Shown here: positions 53,795 through 62,098 of the stretch, piece by piece
Position numbering within the stretch: the first letter of the stretch is position 1
Layout of the letters: the number at the start of each line of letters is the position of its first letter
Made by a program: the position numbers and the translations under genes
The notes under the pieces: model-generated
The model's database searches: none
What the model saw: the letters and a program-made list of their open reading frames with translations, nothing else
What the model was told of the DNA's origin: nothing
From: Planctomycetota bacterium
GTDB taxonomy: Bacteria; Planctomycetota; UBA1135; GCA-002686595
NCBI GenBank assembly: GCA_012959785.1
Contig: DUCM01000021.1
Location: forward strand, 174,442 to 238,441
Length of the DNA stretch: 64,000 nt
Direction of reading: 5' to 3'

Positions 53795-55201
53795 ATGGAT
53801 AACGAATACGAAGAGCCCCCCGTTCCGGGCGCAGAACTCGGGCGCACGCCGCCCCACAACATCGATGCCGAACAGGCTGTCTTGGGCTCACTCCTGATCA
53901 ACCCCTCGCGCATGATCGACGCCGTCGACTACCTGCGTGCCGAGGACTTTTTCAGTCCGCGCCACACGATGATCTTCGAAGCTCTCGTGCACCTGGGCGA
54001 GCAAGCCGAAGCGATCGACTTCATCACAGTGGGGGAGGCACTCATGGCGCGTGGCAACCTCGAGCGTGCCGGTGGCCGTGAGTATCTCGTGGAACTCACC
54101 AGGGCGGTCAGTGGTTCTGCGCACTTGCAGTACCACGCCAAGCTGGTGCGAGATACGGCGGTCCTGCGGCGCTTGATCTCCGCAGCCAGCGAGATTATCG
54201 AGCAGGCCTACAACACGCGACCCGATGGCGATAGCGTGAGCCTGCTCGTGGACGAGAGTGAGAACGCGATTTTTCAGATCTCTGACGAAGGCCATTCTTC
54301 GGGGGTGAAAACCCTTGCCTCGGCGCTGCAAGAGACCATGAAGCGCATCGACTCGCCCTCGCGGCACCGCGGGCTGGTGGGGCTGACCAGCGGCTTCTAT
54401 GACCTCGACGATAAAACCGCCGGCTTCGATGGTGGTCAGTTGATCATCCTGGCGGCGCGCCCTTCCATGGGCAAGACCGCCCTGGTGCTCAACATGATGG
54501 ACCGTGCCGCGGCCAGCAATCCCGAGTGGATGGAGGATGGCCCGCCGGTGATCCTCATGTTTAGCCTCGAAATGGGCCACGAATCCGTGGTTGAGCGCAT
54601 GCTCTGTACCCGCGCCCAGGTGGATGCCCACAAGCTCAAGACCGGCCGAATCCCGCCTGAGGATTTCGCGGAGCTAGCCCGCTCCGCCGACGAATTGAGC
54701 CGCCTGCGGCTCTTCATCGACGATACCCCGGGCCTCGCGGTGACAACCATGCGCAGTCGCGCGCGGCGGATCAAGCAGCGCGAGAAGGGCTTGCACATGA
54801 TCGTGGTCGACTACCTCCAGCTAATGTCGCAACCGAAGGCCGAGAGCCGCCAGATGGAGATCAGCCAGATATCACGGGCCCTGAAGGAGCTCTCGCGGGA
54901 GCTGAATGTGCCCGTCATCGCCCTTTCCCAGCTCTCGCGAGCGGTTGAGTCGCGCGAGGACAAGCGGCCCCTGCTCTCGGACTTGCGTGAATCGGGCTCC
55001 ATCGAACAGGACGCTGACATTGTGATGATGTTGTTTCGCCCCTGGTACTACAACGAGACCGAGGAGAACTTCGGCGTGGCCGAACTCAGCATCGGCAAGC
55101 AGCGCAACGGGCCGACCGGAACGGTCAGGTTGCAGTTCACCGGCAACACCATGCGCTTTGAAAACAGCTCCCCATCCGTTGCCGAGCCGCTCGTCCCTTG
55201 A
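53795..55201 (+). CDS. dnaB: replicative DNA helicase
   Basis: A 468-residue hexameric helicase that unwinds the replication fork. The N-terminal domain starts P-P-H-N-I-D-A-E-Q-A-V-L-G-S-L. The RecA-type ATPase has Walker A A-R-P-S-M-G-K-T (about 225-232) and the D-Y-L-Q-L-M segment, and the D-L-R-E-S-G-S-I-E-Q-D-A-D motif follows. No intein is present. The ATG at 53795 was chosen; the stop overlaps the TTG of the next gene by TTGA. Confidence 0.95.
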   Translation: MDNEYEEPPVPGAELGRTPPHNIDAEQAVLGSLLINPSRMIDAVDYLRAEDFFSPRHTMIFEALVHLGEQAEAIDFITVGEALMARGNLERAGGREYLVELTRAVSGSAHLQYHAKLVRDTAVLRRLISAASEIIEQAYNTRPDGDSVSLLVDESENAIFQISDEGHSSGVKTLASALQETMKRIDSPSRHRGLVGLTSGFYDLDDKTAGFDGGQLIILAARPSMGKTALVLNMMDRAAASNPEWMEDGPPVILMFSLEMGHESVVERMLCTRAQVDAHKLKTGRIPPEDFAELARSADELSRLRLFIDDTPGLAVTTMRSRARRIKQREKGLHMIVVDYLQLMSQPKAESRQMEISQISRALKELSRELNVPVIALSQLSRAVESREDKRPLLSDLRESGSIEQDADIVMMLFRPWYYNETEENFGVAELSIGKQRNGPTGTVRLQFTGNTMRFENSSPSVAEPLVP

Positions 55202-57831
55202 GCTCCTGCGCAGCGAGCTTCCAAGAATTCCCCAAGAGAGAGCGCAGCCCATTGCCCCGTATCGTCATCATTCGCCTCCTGGCGTCTCTGGCCCTCGTCG
55301 TTGGTCTTGCGGCGACAGTGGGAGCCAGCGGCCAAGAAGCTCAGGCCCCCAGCGAGCTTCCCTACGAAGGCCGGCTCATCCTGCGGATCGATGTGATCGG
55401 GGAACAGCGCTACACCGAGGAGCGCCTGCGGGCGGCTCTCGGCTTGTCCGTGGGAGACTTGTGTTCCGCGGCCACGGTCGAGGAGGGCATCGAGTACCTG
55501 TGGTCCCTCTTCCAGGTGCGCGCCTCCCTTGACTATCGCCTGATGGCGGAGGGTGTCGAGTTGCGGCTGGTCGTGACGGAATTACCGGCAGACCTCGAAC
55601 CGCGCTTTATCGGAAATGTGGGCGTAAACCTCGAGAAGCTGCTCGAGTGGGCACAATTGGAAGACCGCCGCGAGCTCTTCCTGCACCAGGTGCCGCGGGT
55701 CACCACGCGCGTTCTCGAAGGCTACAAGCGCGAGGGCTACTACTTCGCCGAGGTGAACCCCGTCATTCGCGAACTCCAGGAGGGCGACGATCCAAACGCC
55801 CCGGGGGATGTGATCTTCGAGATCATTGAGGGCCCGCAGGTGCATGTGAAGAAGGTCCTCATCGAGGGCAACGAGAGCCTTCCCGAAGGGGGTTTCTGGT
55901 TCTGGAAGGACGGCCTGAGCGCCCAGGCTTCGATCCTACTCGCAGGACCGGGCCTGTTCGACTGGAGCGGAACCGAGTTCGTCCTCGAAACCCTGCGCGG
56001 CGATCTCCTGGCCATGCGCAAGGTCTATCGCGATTCCGGCTACCTGAACGCTGTGGTGGAACTCGACCGGCTCGAGTTCAGCGAGGATCGCTCCGGAGTC
56101 GAAGTCCACATCATCATCGACGAAGGCGAAGCCTTCGTCGTGCGCGAACTCTTCGTGCAGGCGTTTAGCCTCAAGCCCAACCCCCGAGGATCGGCCTATT
56201 TGCCCCTCGAGGAGCCGACCGAGCTGGTTTTGCCCGAGGAGGAGATCCTGCAGAACCTGAGCCTCGCTCCTGGCAAGGTCTACACCCAGCGCTGGGTGCG
56301 ATCCGACCACCAGGCTCTGCGGGATTTGTACGGCAAGGATGGCCACATCGAGCATCCCTCCCTGGGACTGGCCCACACCTGGCGCTGGCTCGAGCCCGAG
56401 TTGATCTTCGACATGCAGAGTGCCGAGGTCGATGTGATTTACCGCATCGCCGAGGGCCAGCCCGTACGCATCCGCGAGGTCATAGTGGCCGGCGCCACCC
56501 ACACCCAGGACCGAATTATTCGCCGCGAGCTATCGGTCATGCCCGGCGAGTTGGCGGACATGAAGGAAATCCGCTCCTCCCTGCGGCGCCTGACGAGCTC
56601 GAACTATTTCACTGACGATCGCAATCGTCTCGAACACCGCGATCCCGCTTTCCGGTTCATTCCCACCGGCGAGGAAGGGCTGGTGGATATCGAGTTCATC
56701 GTCGAGGAAGGCCGCGTTGTGGACATGCAGATCGCGGCCGGGGTGGATTCGAATGACGGCTTGTTCGGCATCGTGGCCTTGACCATGCGCAACTTCGATA
56801 TCACCAGCATGCCCAGTTCTTTTCTGGGGGCCTTCGGTGAGATTTTCCGCAAGGAAGCCCTGCACGGCGCTGGCCAAACCATGGAGATCGAGATATCTCC
56901 CGGTTCCACCCTGGATCGCTCGCGGATTCGGTTCGTCGAGCCCGATATCTTCCGCCGCCAACAGGACCGTGTCGCCCTGGACTTGGAAATTTCCAAGGTC
57001 GATCGCATCCTCCAGGACTACGACGAGAAGCGCATCGCCAGGCGCGTCAAGTTCGGCTACACCCTGGGCTTCAACTCCAGCATCTGGCTGGGTTTTGCCA
57101 ACCAGGACCTCACTATCAGTGATGTCGATGAAGATGTGGATCTCACGGATCCCTTGCTTCAGCCCCTGGCGGACCAGGTGGGCTCGTCCAGCCTGACCGG
57201 CTTGACCCTGGATTGGCGGCACCGTGACACCGATGTGGGCTTCAACCCCCGCGACGGCCGCATCCTGAGCTGGAAGAATGAGTTCTATTCGAAGTCCCTG
57301 GGCAGCGACTGGGAACTGTACAAGAGCAAGATCACCTGGGACGAGTACCTGCCCCTCGCCAAGGGCGAGCGCGATGTCCACTCGGTCGTGCGCATCTCCA
57401 TGGGCGCCGCAGTGGCGCTGCCTTTTGGCGATTCAGATTTGGTGCCATTCTCGGAGAGGTTCTTCCTCGGGGGCTTCAGTTCCCTGCGCGGCTTCCGTTA
57501 CCGCGGCGCCGGCCCGAGCACATCTTCGGGCACGCCCATCGGCGGCGAAAGCATGCTGCGTGTGGGTATCGAATATCGCTATCCGCTCCACTCGATCACT
57601 CGGCCGGGCACCTTTCACAAGACCGAGATGCTGCGCGCGCACCTGTTCATGGACGCGGGGCTGCTCGGCACCAAGTACGATCAGCTCGACTTTGGCGATA
57701 CCCGTGCCTCGGTGGGCTTTGGTTTTGGCCTGATGTACCCCCTGCCCATCGTCTTCAACTTCGGCTTTCCGATCCGCGAGGGCGAGTTTGATCGCAAACA
57801 GGTATTCTCCTTCAACTTGGCTATCCGCTGA
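55198..57831 (+). CDS. bamA: outer membrane protein assembly factor BamA (Omp85 family)
   Basis: An 877-residue outer membrane protein that inserts beta-barrel proteins. A signal peptide lies within the first 45 residues. Five POTRA-type repeats are likely between about 55 and 500, with the I-V-A-G-A-T-H-T and I-E-G-N-E-S-L-P turns visible. The C-terminal barrel contains the conserved L-R-G-F-R-Y-R-G loop. The last residue is Arg rather than the usual aromatic. The TTG at 55198 overlaps the dnaB stop (TTGA); a second TTG at 55252 would give a tighter signal peptide. It leads the lipid A block. Confidence 0.9.
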   Translation: MSSCAASFQEFPKRERSPLPRIVIIRLLASLALVVGLAATVGASGQEAQAPSELPYEGRLILRIDVIGEQRYTEERLRAALGLSVGDLCSAATVEEGIEYLWSLFQVRASLDYRLMAEGVELRLVVTELPADLEPRFIGNVGVNLEKLLEWAQLEDRRELFLHQVPRVTTRVLEGYKREGYYFAEVNPVIRELQEGDDPNAPGDVIFEIIEGPQVHVKKVLIEGNESLPEGGFWFWKDGLSAQASILLAGPGLFDWSGTEFVLETLRGDLLAMRKVYRDSGYLNAVVELDRLEFSEDRSGVEVHIIIDEGEAFVVRELFVQAFSLKPNPRGSAYLPLEEPTELVLPEEEILQNLSLAPGKVYTQRWVRSDHQALRDLYGKDGHIEHPSLGLAHTWRWLEPELIFDMQSAEVDVIYRIAEGQPVRIREVIVAGATHTQDRIIRRELSVMPGELADMKEIRSSLRRLTSSNYFTDDRNRLEHRDPAFRFIPTGEEGLVDIEFIVEEGRVVDMQIAAGVDSNDGLFGIVALTMRNFDITSMPSSFLGAFGEIFRKEALHGAGQTMEIEISPGSTLDRSRIRFVEPDIFRRQQDRVALDLEISKVDRILQDYDEKRIARRVKFGYTLGFNSSIWLGFANQDLTISDVDEDVDLTDPLLQPLADQVGSSSLTGLTLDWRHRDTDVGFNPRDGRILSWKNEFYSKSLGSDWELYKSKITWDEYLPLAKGERDVHSVVRISMGAAVALPFGDSDLVPFSERFFLGGFSSLRGFRYRGAGPSTSSGTPIGGESMLRVGIEYRYPLHSITRPGTFHKTEMLRAHLFMDAGLLGTKYDQLDFGDTRASVGFGFGLMYPLPIVFNFGFPIREGEFDRKQVFSFNLAIR

Positions 57832-57848
57832 CCCGGATCTTGCACCCC

Positions 57849-58895
57849 ATGCCCCAACGGACCCTCGCCGACCTGGCCCAACTGTGTGGCGCCGCCCTTG
57901 AGGGCGATGGTACGCGGCTCGTGAGCGGCCCCGCCGACCTCGCCGGCGCGGGTAGGGACGAGGTCTCGTTCCTGGCCAACGAGCGCTACGCGGCTCTGGT
58001 GGAGTCCACCCGGGCGGCGGCGGTGGTCCTGGCCCGCGGCGTTCAGGTTGCTCGCGATGACTTGGCCTTGTTGCGGGTGGACGATCCCAATACGGCCTTC
58101 ACCGCCATCGTGAGCGCCTTTGCCGAGAGCGAAGCACCGCCTCCCGCTGGTATTCATCCTTCAGCCGTGGTTCACGAGAGCGTGCAGCTCGGCGCGGCTG
58201 TGGCCATCGGCCCCCTGTGCAGCGTGGGGGCCGATGCCCAGTTGGGCGACGGAGCCGTTTTGCACGCCGGAGTCTGCGTGGGAGCCGGGGCCAAAATCGG
58301 CCCGCGCACGGTTTTGCACACTCATGTCTCGCTCTACCCGCGGGTCCAGATCGGCGCTGACTGTATCCTGCATGCGGGCAGTGTTATCGGCTCCGACGGT
58401 TTGGGTTTCGAGCCCTCGCCCGAGGGCTGGGACAAGATTCCCCAGTGCGGCACCGTGATTATCGAGGACGAAGTCGAAATTGGAGCCAACTGCGCCATCG
58501 ACCGCGGCCGCTTCGGTGCGACCCTCGTGCGCCGCGGGGCCAAGCTCGACAACCTGGTGCACATCGCCCACAATGTGGTCATCGGCGAGGCCAGCTTGCT
58601 CTGTGCGCAGGTGGGCCTGTCGGGCTCGGTCACCCTGGGCCAGCGCGTCATCATGGGTGGTCAGAGCGCCGTGGCTGGCCACCTCGCCGTGCCTGACGGC
58701 GTGCAGATCGGCGGTCAGGCCGCTGTCGCCAGCAGCCCCGAGCCCGGACAGGAGGTTACCGGCACACCTGCCCGCCCACTGCGGCAAACCCGCAAGGATG
58801 CCGCCCTCGTGCGTAAACTGCCGGAATTGAAGGAGCGCCTGGCGGCCCTCGAAGGGCGCCTGGCCGAGCTCGAATCTCGGAGTGACGAGCAATGA
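57849..58895 (+). CDS. lpxD: UDP-3-O-(3-hydroxyacyl)glucosamine N-acyltransferase
   Basis: A 348-residue enzyme for the third step of lipid A synthesis. It has an N-terminal uridine-binding domain (1-100), then a left-handed beta helix of hexapeptide repeats. The [11 protein letters not shown] motif holds the family histidine. The C terminus is a short helix. The ATG at 57849 is preferred to a TTG nine bases earlier. Its end overlaps the lpxC-fabZ start by ATGA. Confidence 0.94.
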   Translation: MPQRTLADLAQLCGAALEGDGTRLVSGPADLAGAGRDEVSFLANERYAALVESTRAAAVVLARGVQVARDDLALLRVDDPNTAFTAIVSAFAESEAPPPAGIHPSAVVHESVQLGAAVAIGPLCSVGADAQLGDGAVLHAGVCVGAGAKIGPRTVLHTHVSLYPRVQIGADCILHAGSVIGSDGLGFEPSPEGWDKIPQCGTVIIEDEVEIGANCAIDRGRFGATLVRRGAKLDNLVHIAHNVVIGEASLLCAQVGLSGSVTLGQRVIMGGQSAVAGHLAVPDGVQIGGQAAVASSPEPGQEVTGTPARPLRQTRKDAALVRKLPELKERLAALEGRLAELESRSDEQ

Positions 58896-60184
58896 CCCGC
58901 GAGCAACAAACCCTGCGCACGGCCATCGAGTTCGAGGGCGTGGGTCTGCATAGCGGCAAGACCGTCAAGGTGCGCGTGCTACCCGCGGCGGCCGATCACG
59001 GCATCGTCTTCATCCGCAGCGACCTGCCCGAGTCCGATCCGATTCCGGCCCTCGTCACCTATTTTTCCGAAAAGGAGAGGCGTTCGCGGTTGCAGCGCGG
59101 AGCGGTCTTTGTCGACACAGTAGAGCACCTTCTGGCCGCTTGCACGGGCCTTGGCGTGGACAACCTGCGGGTGGAGATCTCCGGCGAAGAGATGCCTGGC
59201 ATGGACGGCAGTGCCCAGCCCTTCGTGGAGCTCTTCAGTCAATCTGGCCTGGTGGAACAGCGTACTTTGGCCCGCGAATTCAAGCTCTCCAAGCCGATTT
59301 TTGTGCGTCATGACGACGCAACTCTGGTGGCCTTGCCTTCGGATGCGCCGGGCTTGACCTTGCAGTACATGGCGACCTTCGAGGAGCCCGGCGTGAAAGG
59401 CGGCAGTGCCCAGTTCTGCTTGACCCCCGAAATCTTCGCCCGAGAGATTGCCCCGGCGCGGACTTTTTGCCTCGCTTCCGAAGTCGAATCGTTGCGAGCG
59501 GCGGGCCTCGGCAAGGGCGCCACGGCCGAGAACACCGTGGTCCTGGGCGACCCCGATAGCATCATGCGTATGGATGACGAGCCGGTGCGCCACAAGCTGC
59601 TCGACATCGTTGGCGACTTGACTCTCTTGGGCGCCAGCCTGCAAGCGCATGTGATCGCCACGCGCTCGGGACACCGCAGCAACGCGGCACTCGTGCGCAA
59701 GCTCTTTGACTTGATGCAGGAAGAGGAGGCCGGCGGCGTGATTACCCGCGAGTCGGGTCTAGATGTGCGCGAAATCCTGCGCATGCTCCCGCACCGCTAT
59801 CCGTTCATCCTGATCGATCGCGTGATTGAGATCGATGGCTATCAGAAAGCCGTGGCGATCAAAAATGTGACCATCAACGAGCCATATTTTCAGGGGCACT
59901 TCCCCGATGCGCCCCTGATGCCCGGCGTCTTGCAGCTCGAGTCCATGGCGCAGTTGGCGGGGGTTTTGTTGCTTCGGAAACTTGAGAACACAGGCAAGCT
60001 GGCCGTGCTGTGGGCCATCGACAAGGTCAAACTACGGGGCGCCGTAGTTCCCGGCGATCAATTGCGGATCGAGGTCGAGACGCTCAAGATGAAGGGTAAG
60101 ACCGCCCAGGTGCGGGGCACCGGCTCGGTCTCCGGACGCCTCGTTTGCGAGGCGACATTGATGTTCACCATGGTAGACGCCTAA
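58892..60184 (+). CDS. lpxC/fabZ: LpxC-FabZ fusion: UDP-3-O-acyl-GlcNAc deacetylase / 3-hydroxyacyl-ACP dehydratase
   Basis: A 430-residue fused protein. Residues 1-285 are LpxC, the committed zinc deacetylase of lipid A synthesis, with zinc ligands H79, H234 and D238 (H-K-L-L-D) and H261. Residues about 290-430 are FabZ, the dehydratase of fatty acid synthesis, with L-P-H301-R-Y-P-F and the catalytic E350 in M-P-G-V-L-Q-L-E. Both active sites are complete. The fusion joins two enzymes that compete for 3-hydroxyacyl-ACP. It overlaps lpxD by ATGA; lpxA follows after 14 bp. Confidence 0.95.
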   Translation: MTREQQTLRTAIEFEGVGLHSGKTVKVRVLPAAADHGIVFIRSDLPESDPIPALVTYFSEKERRSRLQRGAVFVDTVEHLLAACTGLGVDNLRVEISGEEMPGMDGSAQPFVELFSQSGLVEQRTLAREFKLSKPIFVRHDDATLVALPSDAPGLTLQYMATFEEPGVKGGSAQFCLTPEIFAREIAPARTFCLASEVESLRAAGLGKGATAENTVVLGDPDSIMRMDDEPVRHKLLDIVGDLTLLGASLQAHVIATRSGHRSNAALVRKLFDLMQEEEAGGVITRESGLDVREILRMLPHRYPFILIDRVIEIDGYQKAVAIKNVTINEPYFQGHFPDAPLMPGVLQLESMAQLAGVLLLRKLENTGKLAVLWAIDKVKLRGAVVPGDQLRIEVETLKMKGKTAQVRGTGSVSGRLVCEATLMFTMVDA

Positions 60185-60198
60185 GCTATTCACAGATT

Positions 60199-61050
60199 AT
60201 GCCCACCAAAATCCACCCTACCGCCGTCATCGACCAAGGTGCCGAGATCGGCCAGGATGTCGAAATCGGTCCTTACACCGTGGTCGGCAGCCATGTGCGC
60301 ATCGGCGATGAGACCGTCATCGGCCCCCAGGTCGTGATCGAGGGCGCCACCACCATCGGCGCCCGCAATCGCATCGTCGGCCAGGCCAGTCTGGGCGGAC
60401 CGCCCCAGGATTTTTCCTACAACGGCGAGCCCACCATGCTCGAAGTCGGTGACGACAACCTCATCCGCGAGTTCGTCACGATCAATCGCGGCACGGTCAA
60501 GGGTGGCGCCGCCACCCGCATCGGCGATGGTTGCCTCTTGATGGCCTGTAGCCATGTGGCCCACGACTGCATCCTCGAGGACCGCGTGATCCTGGCCAAC
60601 AATGTGATGCTGGCCGGCCATGTCTTGATCGGGCGTGGCGCAAACATTTCTGGTGGCGTGGGCGCTCACCACTTCTGCACCGTGGGCGAATACGCTTATG
60701 TTGGCGGCCTGACCCGCATCGAGCACGATGTACCGCCTTTCATGATCGTCGAGGGGCACCGCTCGCGGGTGCGCAATGTGAACCTTGTGGGGCTGGAGCG
60801 GGCGGGCTTTTCCCGCGAGGATATCGAGAGCCTGCGCACCGCCTACCGCCGACTTTTTCGCTCGAGTGCGCCGCGTGCCCAGGTCATCGCCGAACTGAAG
60901 AGCGACGAGAGCACACCGGACATCGTGCGCAGGCTGATGCAGAGCCTCGAGCGCACCGAATCGGGCAAGCGTGGGCGCTACCGCGAGTGCCTGCGCGAAG
61001 AATTCGCCCTCCTGGGCGCCGCGCGCATCGCCCAGGAGGCGAGCCTCTAG
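60199..61050 (+). CDS. lpxA: UDP-N-acetylglucosamine acyltransferase
   Basis: A 283-residue first-step lipid A enzyme with about ten hexapeptide coils of left-handed beta helix (I-G-x-x-V-x type). The catalytic histidine is in S-H-V-A-H-D, and the helix ends with G-H-R-S-R-V-R-N-V-N-L-V-G-L-x-R, the family signature. The length is slightly above the usual 262. The TAG stop shares a base with the GTG of the oxidoreductase gene (TAGTG). Confidence 0.95.
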   Translation: MPTKIHPTAVIDQGAEIGQDVEIGPYTVVGSHVRIGDETVIGPQVVIEGATTIGARNRIVGQASLGGPPQDFSYNGEPTMLEVGDDNLIREFVTINRGTVKGGAATRIGDGCLLMACSHVAHDCILEDRVILANNVMLAGHVLIGRGANISGGVGAHHFCTVGEYAYVGGLTRIEHDVPPFMIVEGHRSRVRNVNLVGLERAGFSREDIESLRTAYRRLFRSSAPRAQVIAELKSDESTPDIVRRLMQSLERTESGKRGRYRECLREEFALLGAARIAQEASL

Positions 61051-62063
61051 TGGCCAGCCGCGGTCCCTTGAAGATGGCTGTCGTGGGCGTGGGCCACCTG
61101 GGCCGGATCCACGCCAAGATCTACTCGGAGAACCCCCGCGCCAGTCTCGTGGCCGTGGTGGACGCCAACCCCGAATGTGCCGGCGCCGTGGCCGAGGAGT
61201 TCGGATGCCAAGCCCTTACCAGCGCGGGGGACCTGCCTCTGGACCTCGACGGCGTGAGCATCGTGGTGCCTACCCAGGCCCACGCGGCCACGGCCGTGCC
61301 GCTCCTCGAGCGCGGCATTCCCTGCCTCGTGGAGAAACCCATGGCGGCATCCCTCGCGGACGCCGATGCCATCCTGGCCGCCGCCGAGCAGGGCGGTGCA
61401 ATCTTGAGCGTTGGCCATGTGGAGCGCTTTCAACCTGGCGTGCGCAAGGTGCGCGAGATGGGCATGCAGCCGCGATTCATCGAATGTCACCGCCTAGCGC
61501 CCTTTTCTTTCCGTTCCATGGATGTGGGCGTGGTGCACGACTTGATGATCCACGACCTGGATCTGATCCTGCACATGGTTGATTCAGAGATCGAGAGCGT
61601 CGACTCGGCTGGCGGCGCGATCCTGACCGAGGTCGAGGACATGGCCTCTGTGCGCATCGTCTTCAAGAACGGTGCGCGGGCCAACATATCCGCCAGTCGC
61701 GCTTCCCTCGAGCCCATGCGGCGCTTCCGCATGTTTTCCTCCGAGGGCTATGTGAGTCTCGACTTTCAGAAGAACTACGGCATCTACATCACCCGCGGAC
61801 CTGAGTGGGACACGGGTCGTGTGGCCTTGCGCACCCTGGACCCCATCGTGCTGGCCCTGCGCAAGGACTGGATCCAGGAGAAGGTCTTGAAGGTCACCGA
61901 GCTTGAACTGGCCGGCGAGCAGCGCCCCTTGCAGGCCGAATTGGACGCCTTTCTCGACTGCATCGAAACCGGCCAGGCTCCCGAGGTCACGGGCCACGAC
62001 GGCCGCCGCGCATTGGCGCTCGCGGAACAGATTTCGACGGCGATCCGCGAGCAGGCTTGGTAG
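61050..62063 (+). CDS. Gfo/Idh/MocA family oxidoreductase
   Basis: A 337-residue NAD(P)-dependent enzyme. The Rossmann start V-V-G-V-G-H-L-G-R-I-H, the E-K-P motif and the H-D-L-M-I-H-D-L-D catalytic segment are present. Position right after lpxA recalls gnnA, the UDP-GlcNAc 3-oxidase of Acidithiobacillus and Leptospira that leads to the 3-amino sugar of lipid A. No GnnB aminotransferase gene is adjacent in this window, so the role is inferred. AGGAGG lies 11 nt upstream of the GTG, and an ATG at 61074 is an alternative start. Confidence 0.82.
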   Translation: MASRGPLKMAVVGVGHLGRIHAKIYSENPRASLVAVVDANPECAGAVAEEFGCQALTSAGDLPLDLDGVSIVVPTQAHAATAVPLLERGIPCLVEKPMAASLADADAILAAAEQGGAILSVGHVERFQPGVRKVREMGMQPRFIECHRLAPFSFRSMDVGVVHDLMIHDLDLILHMVDSEIESVDSAGGAILTEVEDMASVRIVFKNGARANISASRASLEPMRRFRMFSSEGYVSLDFQKNYGIYITRGPEWDTGRVALRTLDPIVLALRKDWIQEKVLKVTELELAGEQRPLQAELDAFLDCIETGQAPEVTGHDGRRALALAEQISTAIREQAW

Positions 62064-62098
62064 TTCGCGGCCAGCATGAGTCCCAGAGCCCGGCCAGC

